Source: Sinosporangium album
GTDB lineage: Bacteria; Actinomycetota; Actinomycetes; Streptosporangiales; Streptosporangiaceae
Length of the DNA stretch: 64,000 nt
NCBI RefSeq assembly: GCF_900100605.1
Contig: NZ_FNCN01000024.1
Location: 1-64,000 of the forward strand
Direction of reading: 5' to 3'
Position numbers and translations under genes: made by a program. The notes beneath the pieces are model-generated. The model was given only the letters and a program-made list of their open reading frames with translations. It had not been told where the DNA came from and did not search any database. Each line of letters starts with the position of its first letter. Within the stretch, counting starts at the first letter, position 1. This document shows positions 49,841-58,840 of this stretch, in pieces.

Positions 49841-50197
49841 TTACGGAGTGGCGCGGCCGTCGACCGTCGGATGGGTCGCGAGCGCCTCGACGTCGATGGT
49901 CATGTAGGTCCACAGGGGAAGCGACATCAGCGCGTGGTGGAGGTCGGTCGTCGAAGGAGCGGACCAGATGCCCACATTCGCCATCTGGCCGGGGAGGCGC
50001 CAGAGGCGGTCGATCACGCCGAGTTCGCTCAGCTCATCCACGCGGGCGCGCTGCTGTGCGTAGTTGCGCGTCCGCTCTTCCGCCGGCATGTCCGGGGGAA
50101 GAGCGACGCGCAGGCGAACGAGATACTCCTGTCTCGGCTGCTCACGTGCTGCCTGATCTGCCTGGCCTGCCTGGTCTGCCTGGTCGAATGTCGTCAC
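49841..50197 (-). CDS. Muconolactone isomerase-like protein
   Basis: The protein is 118 residues from the GTG at 50197, chosen because gaaagg precedes it. The muconolactone delta-isomerase pattern covers residues about 27-110: EYLVRLRVALPPDMPAEERT, RARVDELSELGVIDRLWRLP, NVGIWSAPSTTDLHHALMSL and PLWTYMTIDVEALATHP. It would be a small ferredoxin-like-fold oligomer acting on a lactone from ring cleavage. The frame remains open for 122 codons further upstream with Gly/Pro/Asp-rich sequence and a weak lipobox-like LIAAC, but third-position GC drops there. A longer protein is therefore less likely. Confidence 0.82.
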   Translation of the reverse strand: MTTFDQADQAGQADQAAREQPRQEYLVRLRVALPPDMPAEERTRNYAQQRARVDELSELGVIDRLWRLPGQMANVGIWSAPSTTDLHHALMSLPLWTYMTIDVEALATHPTVDGRATP

Positions 50198-50814
50198 AGT
50201 GTCGTGCCTTTCAAGTGCGGGTTCGAGTGGGAGGTTGCTCCGTCGGGGGCCAGGGGGTCGCACTTCGGTGGTCGGCGTTGTCGTGGACGGCCCGTCGGGT
50301 CCACCGGGTCCAACCGGCCCGTCGGGGCCATCAGGGCCGTCGGGTTCGTCGCCTGTGCTTCCCCGCTCTCGGCCACCGCATGCGGCGATCAGGGCCGCGG
50401 CAACCCGAGGAGTGTGCATGGTAACGCGAGGGGCATCGCTCCCCGACCGGCGCCCCGGTGTGATGTGCCGCCGCGCTCCCGCATGAGCGTCTGTGACATG
50501 CACCTGGAATTCCAACTTTGCGCGCCCGCCCATGCGCGCTTTTGTGAGCCATCCATACGGCACAGCCGAAAACCAGCCACCTCAGCCGCATTCCGGAAAC
50601 CGCCGGATCAAATGCTCGGCCGGTTCGGTTGATTCGTCGTTGTTCGCGTAGTTCGGGGCCAGTCGACCGGCGCAGAAAGGTAACTAAGGGTAGCGTCACG
50701 ATTGCAGAACGGCAGCGCTTTACTGGCGCTAAGACCTTTCGTAAAACACATTGTTACTGCCACACTACCCTGGGTAGCAATCGGGAACTGTTCGTTACTG
50801 ATCAAGGAGGTTGC
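50198..50814. other. Intergenic with G-P-x repeats on both strands
   Basis: A short run of ggcccgtcgggtccaccggg-type units near 50288-50345 gives collagen-like peptides in frames of both strands. It probably is a small DNA repeat rather than a coding signal. Promoters for the divergent genes at 50197 and 50815 must lie here. Confidence 0.5.
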
Positions 50815-51021
50815 ATGCGTCACCCCCTTCGCCTGCTGGTCGCCGCCGCGTTCACCGTGGGCGGCCTGCTGGCCGCCACGTCCACCGCCCACGCGGTGAT
50901 CGACCCCCTCACCACGGTGACGTGCCTGACGGAGAGCGCCAACGCCGTCACCGGGCTCACGAGCAGCCTGGGAGTCCCCGCCGAGGTGCCGGGGCTCAAC
51001 TGCCTCCAGCAGAAGCCCTGA
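50815..51021 (+). CDS. Small secreted two-cysteine protein
   Basis: The protein is 68 residues from ATG 50815, with a perfect aaggagg ribosome binding site 4 bp before it. It has a Sec signal peptide (RHPLRLLVAAAFTVGGLLAA, probable cleavage after AHA near residue 28). The mature part is about 40 residues with two Cys (VTCLTES and GLNCLQQ) that could form one disulfide. No family is recognised. It may belong with the small secreted gene at 51101. The ribosome binding site and signal peptide make it a convincing gene. Confidence 0.8.
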   Translation: MRHPLRLLVAAAFTVGGLLAATSTAHAVIDPLTTVTCLTESANAVTGLTSSLGVPAEVPGLNCLQQKP

Positions 51022-51100
51022 ACGGGCCGCGTGTGTCACGGCGGCGCGACGGATGGCGTCGCGTCGTCGACCAGTCATTCACCGTTAGGAAGGAGATCCC

Positions 51101-51271
51101 TTGACTCCCCGTATCCTCATGGCCGGAGTGGCACTGGCGTTGGCCGCGGTGGTCATGCCGTCCGGCGACGACGTCGACGACATCGTCTACCAGGCGGGCA
51201 GCAGCGACCCGGCGACGGTCAACGTGCAAGCGATCGTTGACCGGCTCAACCTGTACCTCCTCACGTCCTAG
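51101..51271 (+). CDS. Small putative secreted protein
   Basis: The protein is 56 residues from a TTG at 51101 preceded by aaggagatccc. The hydrophobic N-terminal segment (ILMAGVALALAAVVM) resembles a signal peptide or anchor. The mature part is acidic (SGDDVDDIVYQAGSSDPATV). No family is recognised. It ends 2 bp before the YqhA-like gene, so the two are probably co-transcribed. TTG starts are acceptable in this group, but the call is less certain than its neighbour. Confidence 0.6.
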   Translation: MTPRILMAGVALALAAVVMPSGDDVDDIVYQAGSSDPATVNVQAIVDRLNLYLLTS

Positions 51272-51273
51272 CG

Positions 51274-51903
51274 ATGCCGAGGCTACTGCCCGTTCCCCGC
51301 GCGTCGCCCGGGCTGCAGGGCCCGCTGAAGCGTCTCGGCTACATCATGTTCCTCAGCCGCTGGATACAGGCACCGCTCTACCTGGGGCTCATCGTGGCCC
51401 AGGTCGTGTATGTATGGCGGTTCATGGCCGAGCTGAAGCATCTGGTCACGCTCGGTTTCGGCGGCGCCCCAGCGGAGACCACGATCATGCTGATCGTGCT
51501 CGGTCTGGTGGATGTAGTGATGATCTCCAACCTGCTGATCATGGTAATCGTCGGTGGATACGAGACATTCGTTTCGCGCCTGAGAATCGAGGGTCACCCC
51601 GACCAGCCGCAATGGCTGTCCCACGTCAATGCCAATGTGCTCAAGGTCAAGCTGGCCATGGCGATCATCGGTATCTCCTCCATCCACCTCCTCCAGATCT
51701 TCATCAACGCGGCCCGGCCGGCCGTCACCGATAGGGAGCTTCTATGGAAGACACTGATCCATCTCACCTTCATCGCATCCGCGATCGCACTTGCCTGGAT
51801 CGACCGGATCATGGAGGGCGGACGTCCCAAGTCCGTCTCGAACGAGGACAAGGGCGTCGACTCAGGCAACCGACCGCAGGAGCGGAAGATCGCGTTGAGG
51901 TGA
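51274..51903 (+). CDS. YqhA/UPF0114 family membrane protein
   Basis: The protein is 209 residues. It has four hydrophobic segments, about residues 30-52 (SRWIQAPLYLGLIVAQVVYV), 68-95 (TIMLIVLGLVDVVMISNLLI), 125-150 and 158-175. The family landmarks FLSRWIQAPLYLGL, GLVDVVMISNLLIMVIVGGY and WLSHVNANVLKVKLAMAI are present. The last 30 residues are a charged cytoplasmic tail. Its role is unknown; YqhA-type proteins are inner-membrane proteins found with stress or transport genes. It overlaps the next gene by 1 bp. Confidence 0.85.
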   Translation: MPRLLPVPRASPGLQGPLKRLGYIMFLSRWIQAPLYLGLIVAQVVYVWRFMAELKHLVTLGFGGAPAETTIMLIVLGLVDVVMISNLLIMVIVGGYETFVSRLRIEGHPDQPQWLSHVNANVLKVKLAMAIIGISSIHLLQIFINAARPAVTDRELLWKTLIHLTFIASAIALAWIDRIMEGGRPKSVSNEDKGVDSGNRPQERKIALR

Positions 51904-52343
51904 TGGAACGGCGCGTATCCCGCCGTCTGCCGCTGAGGATCGTCGCGGTGGCCGGTGCGATGGTGGCGGGGCTGTTCTTCTCCGCTCCCGCCCACGCCAA
52001 CGTGCCTCCCGCAGAGGCCCGGAACACCTCTGTTCCGCCCGCCGAACCGGCGAAACCCGCTGAACCGGCGAAACCCGCTCAACCCGCTCAACCCGCCGCG
52101 CCTGCGGAACCAGCCGAAGCCGCCGAGCCCGCCGCGCCTGCGGAGCCTGCCGAAGCCGCCGAGCCCGCCGCGCCTGCCGCTACGGGGCCCCGGCCACTCA
52201 TCGGCGACGTGATCGTGTTCAACGACGAGATCGTCGAGCCCGTTTCGCTGCCCGTGAGCAGCTGCGGTGGCGTGGTGCCGCTGTTCAGCAGCTCCTCTTC
52301 TCCATGTCCAGGCGCATCCCGAGTGTCGGATGACGACGCCTGA
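51903..52343 (+). CDS. Secreted Ala/Pro/Glu-rich repeat protein
   Basis: The protein is 146 residues from ATG 51903. It has a Sec signal peptide (RRLPLRIVAVAGAMVAGLFF, cleavage near AHA) and then a long low-complexity region, about residues 40-95, of EPAKPAEPAKPAQPAQPAAP type with two longer units EPAEAAEPAAPA. A short ordered part follows (PLIGDVIVFNDEIVEPVSLP) with two Cys. The repeat region would act as an extended wall-spanning stalk. It is translated right after the YqhA-like gene. Family unknown. Confidence 0.75.
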   Translation: MERRVSRRLPLRIVAVAGAMVAGLFFSAPAHANVPPAEARNTSVPPAEPAKPAEPAKPAQPAQPAAPAEPAEAAEPAAPAEPAEAAEPAAPAATGPRPLIGDVIVFNDEIVEPVSLPVSSCGGVVPLFSSSSSPCPGASRVSDDDA

Positions 52344-52416
52344 ACCCACGTTCGACGTGCCCGCCCCGCATGTCCTGGGCGGGCACGTGCCGTACGGCTG
52401 CCGCCGCACCAGACCT

Positions 52417-52453
52417 GTACGGCTCGCGCCCGATCACCGGGCGCGAGCCGTAC
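52417..52453 (+). terminator. Strong hairpin terminator
   Basis: GTACGGCTCGCGCCCG (52417-52432) and CGGGCGCGAGCCGTAC (52438-52453) form a perfect 16-bp stem with a 5-nt loop between convergent genes. It probably stops transcription from both sides. Confidence 0.9.
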
Positions 52454-52503
52454 GTCATGCGTTCTGTGCCAAGCGGGGGTGACCCGCCGCCGAGTCGTGC
52501 CGC

Positions 52504-52986
52504 TCAGGACATTTTCCTGGAGGCCTCATCCGCTTTCCGGCTCGCTTCGCCGCCGATTTCCTGAGCCTTGTGCTTGGCCTTCTCCGCTTTTTCGCTCATC
52601 CATTGCGACGCGTCTTCGGCGGTGTCCTTCATGGTTTCCGCCCACTGCTGCGCGTTCCTGCGGTAAAGAGCGAACCCGGCGGCACTGAGAGCCAGGCCCA
52701 AAGCGATGGCCATGACGGGCCAGCGCCGAGTCGGCCTGACGGGTGTGGGGCTGATCCTCTCAGCCGCCTGGGTCAATATGGAGCTGACCCTCGGCGCGAG
52801 CCGGTCTTCGAACGTCTGCGCGGCGTCGTGAAGCCGTGGTGCGGCCCACCCCCGCGCCACCACGATGCTGTCCGACGTGATGGGGCGGACCTGCCTTGCG
52901 GCATGTCTGACCTGCATCTTCATTCGTTCAGGCCACGTTTCGGGAATGATTACCTCGACGCGGCGTTTCCTCATTGTCAGGGACAC
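52504..52986 (-). CDS. Conserved membrane protein next to ppiA (DUF5324-like)
   Basis: The protein is 160 residues from the GTG at 52986, chosen because ggggagg lies 5 bp upstream; the frame is open to 53091. It has a long soluble helical N-terminal part (QVRHAARQVRPITSDSIVVA; LHDAAQTFEDRLAPRVSSIL), one transmembrane helix (PVMAIALGLALSAAGFALY, about residues 95-113), and a lysine/alanine-rich amphipathic tail (MSEKAEKAKHKAQEIGGEAS). This layout and the place beside the cyclophilin gene fit DUF5324-type proteins of actinomycetes. Function unknown. It is divergent from ppiA. Confidence 0.65.
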   Translation of the reverse strand: MSLTMRKRRVEVIIPETWPERMKMQVRHAARQVRPITSDSIVVARGWAAPRLHDAAQTFEDRLAPRVSSILTQAAERISPTPVRPTRRWPVMAIALGLALSAAGFALYRRNAQQWAETMKDTAEDASQWMSEKAEKAKHKAQEIGGEASRKADEASRKMS

Positions 52987-53132
52987 GACAACCTCCCCCG
53001 TCGTTGGGGCCCCTGCGCCACCCCTTCCCGTTCGAAAGCGGCTCAACCCTGACGGACCGTGGGAGGATGCTGCCTGGTCACCTGCGACCAACGCATTTTC
53101 ACGACCCGGCTATATCGAGGGGGCGGCCATCC

Positions 53133-53666
53133 GTGGCTGAGAACCTTACGGCAACACTGCAGACCAACTACGGCACGATCAAGGTGCGGCTCTTCCCCGA
53201 CCACGCGCCCAAGACCGTGCGCAACTTCGTGGAACTCGCCGAGGGCACCCGCGAATGGGTGCACCCGGAGACGGGGGCCAAGCAGACCGGCACCAAGCTC
53301 TACGATGGCACGATCTTCCACCGCGTCATCAGCGGTTTCATGGTCCAGGGCGGCGACCCGCTGGGCCAGGGCATCGGCGGCCCCGGCTACAAGTTCGACG
53401 ACGAGATCCACCCGGACCTCTACTTCAACCGGCCCTACCTCCTCGCCATGGCCAACGCCGGCATTCAGATGGGACGCGGCACCAACGGCTCGCAGTTCTT
53501 CATCACGGTCGTCCCCACGCCGCACCTCAACGGGCGCCACACCATTTTCGGTGAGGTGATCGAGGGCGTCGAGGTCGTCGACACCATCGCCAAGGTCGAC
53601 ACCGACAGCAGGGACAGGCCCGCCAAGGACGTCGTCCTTGAGCACGTGACGATCGAGCGCGGCTGA
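53133..53666 (+). CDS. ppiA: Peptidyl-prolyl cis-trans isomerase, cyclophilin type
   Basis: The protein is 177 residues from GTG 53133, with gaggggg upstream. Cyclophilin landmarks are TNYGTIKVRLFPDHAPKTVR, IFHRVISGFMVQGGDPLGQG with the catalytic Arg and the F-M-Q-GGD core, MANAGIQMGRGTNGSQFFIT, PHLNGRHTIFGEVIEG. The length and lack of a signal peptide match the cytoplasmic actinobacterial PpiA encoded near crgA. It assists protein folding. Confidence 0.95.
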   Translation: MAENLTATLQTNYGTIKVRLFPDHAPKTVRNFVELAEGTREWVHPETGAKQTGTKLYDGTIFHRVISGFMVQGGDPLGQGIGGPGYKFDDEIHPDLYFNRPYLLAMANAGIQMGRGTNGSQFFITVVPTPHLNGRHTIFGEVIEGVEVVDTIAKVDTDSRDRPAKDVVLEHVTIERG

Positions 53667-53774
53667 GCGGGGGCGTGTTCCGGCGGCTTCTGCCGTACCC
53701 TTGCGACTCGCACGGGTACGGCGGGGCCCGCACGCCGTTTGCCGAATAGGCTGGAGGCCCGTGGAGAGGACACG

Positions 53775-54650
53775 ATGAGCGCTCAGCCACCCATGCCACC
53801 GGTCCAGCCCGGCCAGCCCGGTGCGGAGACTGTCCCGACGTGTTACCGCCACCCCGGCCGCGAGACCTATGTCCGCTGCCAGCGGTGTGATCGGCCGATC
53901 TGCCCCGACTGCATGCGTGAGGCGGCGGTGGGTCACCAGTGTGTGGAGTGCGTGCAGCAGGGCAGCCATGCCGTGCGGCAGGCGCGCACGGTGTTCGGCG
54001 GGTCGATCGTCGCCAAACCCTATGTCACCTGGATCGTGCTCGGCCTCAACCTGCTGGTCTTCGCGGCCGAGATGCTGACGGGCCGCGGGCTGTCCGGGGA
54101 ATACGGCATGAGCGTGCCGGCGGTCGCCCTGTTCGACCAGTACTACCGCATGATCACCGCGGCGTTCCTGCACGCGGGCATGCTGCACATCGCCCTGAAT
54201 ATGTGGGCGTTGTTCATGCTGGGGCCCTACCTGGAGCAGGCGTTCGGCCATCTCCGGTTCGCCGGGCTCTATCTGCTGAGCGCCCTCGGCGGTTCGGTGA
54301 TGGGCTACTGGTTCGACGCGCCCAACGTGCTGAGCATCGGCGCCTCGGGAGCGATCTTCGGCCTGTTCGGGGCGATCTTCGTGGTGGGGCGGCGGCTCAA
54401 CCTCGATATCAGACCCATGATCGCCCTGCTGGTGCTGAACCTGGTGATCACTTTCTGGCCCGGTGCGGGCATCAGCTGGACGGCGCACATCGGCGGCCTC
54501 ATCACGGGCGTGCTGGTGGCCGGGGCCATCGCCTACGCACCCAAGAACAGCCGGACGATGGTCCAGACGCTGGCGCTCGCGGGCATGCTCGGAGTGCTGC
54601 TCGTCCTCGTGGTGGTGCGCACGGCGGTGCTCACCGGCACGATGATCTGA
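53775..54650 (+). CDS. Rhomboid-family intramembrane serine protease with zinc-ribbon N-terminus
   Basis: The protein is 291 residues from ATG 53775, with ggagagg upstream. The N-terminal 70 residues have a B-box-like Cys/His zinc motif (CYRHPGRETYVRCQRC then CPDCMREAAVGHQC). Six or seven transmembrane helices follow. Rhomboid hallmarks are AAFLHAGMLHIALNMWALFM, the catalytic Ser in SIGASGAIFGLFGAIF and the catalytic His in WTAHIGGLITG. This is the usual actinobacterial type found between ppiA and crgA. Substrates are unknown. Confidence 0.93.
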   Translation: MSAQPPMPPVQPGQPGAETVPTCYRHPGRETYVRCQRCDRPICPDCMREAAVGHQCVECVQQGSHAVRQARTVFGGSIVAKPYVTWIVLGLNLLVFAAEMLTGRGLSGEYGMSVPAVALFDQYYRMITAAFLHAGMLHIALNMWALFMLGPYLEQAFGHLRFAGLYLLSALGGSVMGYWFDAPNVLSIGASGAIFGLFGAIFVVGRRLNLDIRPMIALLVLNLVITFWPGAGISWTAHIGGLITGVLVAGAIAYAPKNSRTMVQTLALAGMLGVLLVLVVVRTAVLTGTMI

Positions 54651-54818
54651 CGCCTTGGCCGACGCGTTGTGGCCGTGGGAACACGCACCGGAAAGACCCT
54701 GTGTGCTGTATCCCCAGGTTGTGGAAAAAACTGTGGAAACCGGTGAGTCGTCCGTCGGCTTGTGCTAAATCGGCGGCGGACGGGGGTCTCGCCGCAGCCG
54801 ATTCAACGGCAAGTCGGC

Positions 54819-55064
54819 TCAGCGCCAGCGTGTGGACAGGATCACGCCGAAGATGATGAACACGAAGCCGACCAGCAGGTTCCAGTTGGCGAGGTCGCTG
54901 ATGAAGGGCATGTCCGGGGCGATGTAATAGACGGCGATCCACAGGATGCCGATGATCCACGCCACGACCATCGTCGGCGCCAGCCAGCGGGGGCTGACCT
55001 TGGTCTCCTGGGCCTTCTGCGGCGGGGTGTAGACCGCCTTCTTGCGGGTCTTGGGCTGGGGCAC
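54819..55064 (-). CDS. crgA: Cell division protein CrgA
   Basis: The protein is 81 residues from the GTG at 55064, preceded by caggag. It has a basic N-terminal tail (QPKTRKKAVYTPPQKAQETK) and two transmembrane helices, about residues 30-48 (LAPTMVVAWIIGILWIAVYY) and 60-78 (WNLLVGFVFIIFGVILSTRW). This is the CrgA family layout. CrgA is a septum and growth-site factor that contacts FtsZ, FtsQ and penicillin-binding proteins in actinomycetes. Its position near pknB and pbpA is as usual. Confidence 0.94.
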   Translation of the reverse strand: MPQPKTRKKAVYTPPQKAQETKVSPRWLAPTMVVAWIIGILWIAVYYIAPDMPFISDLANWNLLVGFVFIIFGVILSTRWR

Positions 55065-55294
55065 TGGACACTCCTGATGGGGGCCTGTGCCATCCGGATT
55101 GCGCACAGGCACTGTCAGTTAGCCTAATCGCCTATAGGCGAAGACCGAAGCAAGGATAGTCGTCACCGTCGGCCATGGCGATCCACCTTCGATCACAACC
55201 TCGACCGCCGGCCACCGCAGAGTCAAGGTCACGTAAAAGCAGGCCGGGCCGTACGTCGCGTCCGAGCGGGGAGTGATCGCGCCATTACGCTGGC

Positions 55295-55912
55295 GTGGTG
55301 AGGGCGATCCTGCGGGGGTTCGGAGAGCTGTGCCTCACCGCCGGCCTGGTCTTCATGCTGTTCTGTGCTTATCTGCTCTGGGGCACCGGATCCTACACGC
55401 TGCGCCAGCAGCGGCAGTTGCAGGTGCAGCTCCTGGAGAAGCCCGACGAGGGCAAGATCGACAGGATCCGCCTGGGCGACGCGCTGGCGCTGCTGCGCAT
55501 ACCGAGGCTCGGGGAGGACTACCGCTATGCCGTGGTCGAGGGCGTCGGGTTCGAGCACCTGAAGAAGGGCCCCGGGCACTACCCGGGATCCGCGCTGCCG
55601 GGCCAGATCGGAAACTTCGTCCTGTCGGGGCATCGCACCACCTATGCGGCCCCCTTCAACCGCATCGACGAGCTCGAACCCGGCGACGAGGTCGTGGTGG
55701 AGGCGCGAGAGGCCCGCTACACCTACCGCGTCACCGGGAGCAAGGTGGTCAAGCCCCAGCAGATGGAGGTCATCGGCCCAGTTCCCGGCGAGCCGGGAGC
55801 GGCGCCCAGCGAGGCGACGATCACCTTGGTGACGTGCCATCCCGAGTACTCCGCAGCCGAACGCCTGATCCTCTTCGGCACCCTGGCGATGCGGGAAGAC
55901 CGGCGCACCTGA
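55295..55912 (+). CDS. Class E sortase
   Basis: The protein is 205 residues from GTG 55295 (a GTG at 55298 is equally possible; no clear ribosome binding site for either). It has an N-terminal transmembrane anchor (LCLTAGLVFMLFCAYLLW) and a sortase barrel with the catalytic His in FVLSGHRTTYAAPFN, the Cys in ITLVTCHPEYSAAERLILFG and the Arg five residues on. The Tyr in HRTTY and TLVTCHP motif point to class E, which recognises LAXTG in high-GC actinobacteria. It anchors proteins to the cell wall. Confidence 0.92.
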   Translation: MVRAILRGFGELCLTAGLVFMLFCAYLLWGTGSYTLRQQRQLQVQLLEKPDEGKIDRIRLGDALALLRIPRLGEDYRYAVVEGVGFEHLKKGPGHYPGSALPGQIGNFVLSGHRTTYAAPFNRIDELEPGDEVVVEAREARYTYRVTGSKVVKPQQMEVIGPVPGEPGAAPSEATITLVTCHPEYSAAERLILFGTLAMREDRRT

Positions 55913-55931
55913 GAACGCCTGGGGGAGTGAT

Positions 55932-56090
55932 ATGTACGGTTGGATCTGGCGACACCTGCCGGGAGGCGCGGCGGCCAAGGCGGTGGCGGCGGTAGCACTG
56001 GCCATCATGGCGGGAGCCGTACTCTGGTATGTCGTGTTTCCCTGGTTGGAGCCGCAAGTGCCCCTTGATCGAGTGACGGTAGGTTCTTGA
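55932..56090 (+). CDS. Small membrane protein between sortase and glutamine amidotransferase
   Basis: The protein is 52 residues from ATG 55932, preceded by gggggag. It reads MYGWIWRHLPGGAAAKAVAA and then has one transmembrane helix (VALAIMAGAVLWYVVFPWLE). Similar short proteins with a W-x-W-R-x-L-P-G start occupy this position in other actinomycetes. Function unknown. It overlaps the next gene by 4 bp (TTGA), so it is a real and co-translated gene that simple length cut-offs would miss. Confidence 0.8.
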   Translation: MYGWIWRHLPGGAAAKAVAAVALAIMAGAVLWYVVFPWLEPQVPLDRVTVGS

Positions 56091-56659
56091 CCCGTGTTCT
56101 GGTGGTGGACAACCACGACAGCTTTGTCCACAACATCGTGCAATATCTCTGCGAACTCGGTGCCGAGTGCGAGGTGCGTCCCCGCGACATGGTGACGCTT
56201 ACCGACACGTCGGGCGTCGACGGGGTGTTGATCAGTCCGGGACCGGGCAGCCCCGAGGCCTCCGGAGTGAGCCTTCCGCTCGTACGGCACTGCGCCGACG
56301 GCGACCTCCCGCTCCTAGGCGTGTGCCTGGGCCACCAGGCGATCGCCGTCGCCTACGGCGCGACGGTGGCTCGGGCACCGGAGCTGATGCACGGCCGCAC
56401 GAGCCCGGTCGCACACGACGGCAGGGGGGTCTTCGCGGACCTGCCCACCCCTGTGGTCATGACCCGCTACCACTCACTGGCGGTCCTGCCGGAGACGGTT
56501 CCCGCCGAACTAGAGGTCAGCGCGGCGACTCCCGAGGGAGTGATTATGGGGCTTCGTCACAGGTCAAAGAGGGTGGAAGGGGTGCAGTTCCACCCCGAAT
56601 CGGTGCTGTCCGAGCACGGTCATCAAATTTTCGCTAATTGGCTTCGCGAAATGGTGTAA
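56087..56659 (+). CDS. Glutamine amidotransferase, TrpG/PabA type
   Basis: The protein is 190 residues from the TTG at 56087 overlapping the small membrane gene. It is a class I amidotransferase: TRVLVVDNHDSFVHNIVQYL, GVLISPGPGSPEASGVSLPL (oxyanion loop), the nucleophile Cys in LLGVCLGHQAIAVAYGA, and the His-Glu pair in GVQFHPESVLSEHG. It supplies ammonia for anthranilate or 4-aminodeoxychorismate synthesis; the partner subunit is not in the window. A terminator follows at 56691. Confidence 0.93.
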   Translation: MTRVLVVDNHDSFVHNIVQYLCELGAECEVRPRDMVTLTDTSGVDGVLISPGPGSPEASGVSLPLVRHCADGDLPLLGVCLGHQAIAVAYGATVARAPELMHGRTSPVAHDGRGVFADLPTPVVMTRYHSLAVLPETVPAELEVSAATPEGVIMGLRHRSKRVEGVQFHPESVLSEHGHQIFANWLREMV

Positions 56660-56690
56660 CACCAGGGGTGTTCCGTACGACTTACTCAAT

Positions 56691-56729
56691 GAGGGCCTCC
56701 GCCGTTGCCCCCGAGCGGCGGAGGCCCTC
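56691..56729. terminator. Strong hairpin with T-rich tail
   Basis: GAGGGCCTCCGCCG (56691-56704) pairs perfectly with CGGCGGAGGCCCTC (56716-56729), followed by ttgtcgtttt. It ends the sortase-amidotransferase operon and faces the 3' end of pknB. Confidence 0.92.
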
Positions 56730-56891
56730 TTGTCGTTTTCCGGGCATCGTGCCCGGTCAGCGGCGCGCACCCGATGTGAACGCCAAGCGATCCACGGGAT
56801 GCCGGGGCGGGGATCGAGCGGGCCGGTCGCGGGCAATGAGACGGGCCCCCTTCCCGCGGCTGGAAGAGGGCCCGTGTCCCAGGTCGGCCTG

Positions 56892-58757
<1,866 letters not shown>

Positions 58758-58840
58758 TTCCTGCACAGTCCCTTACCGTTCATCTTGGGTGCCGACAGGT
58801 TGGCTGTTCCGTCGGTGTCCATCGTCGACCCGTTGCCACA

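Noticed and set aside
50198-50563. Muconolactone isomerase as a longer lipoprotein with a Gly-Pro-Asp linker
   Set aside because: The upstream frame is open and contains LIAAC, but the hydrophobic stretch is short, third-position GC falls, and a better-placed GTG with a ribosome binding site exists at 50197.
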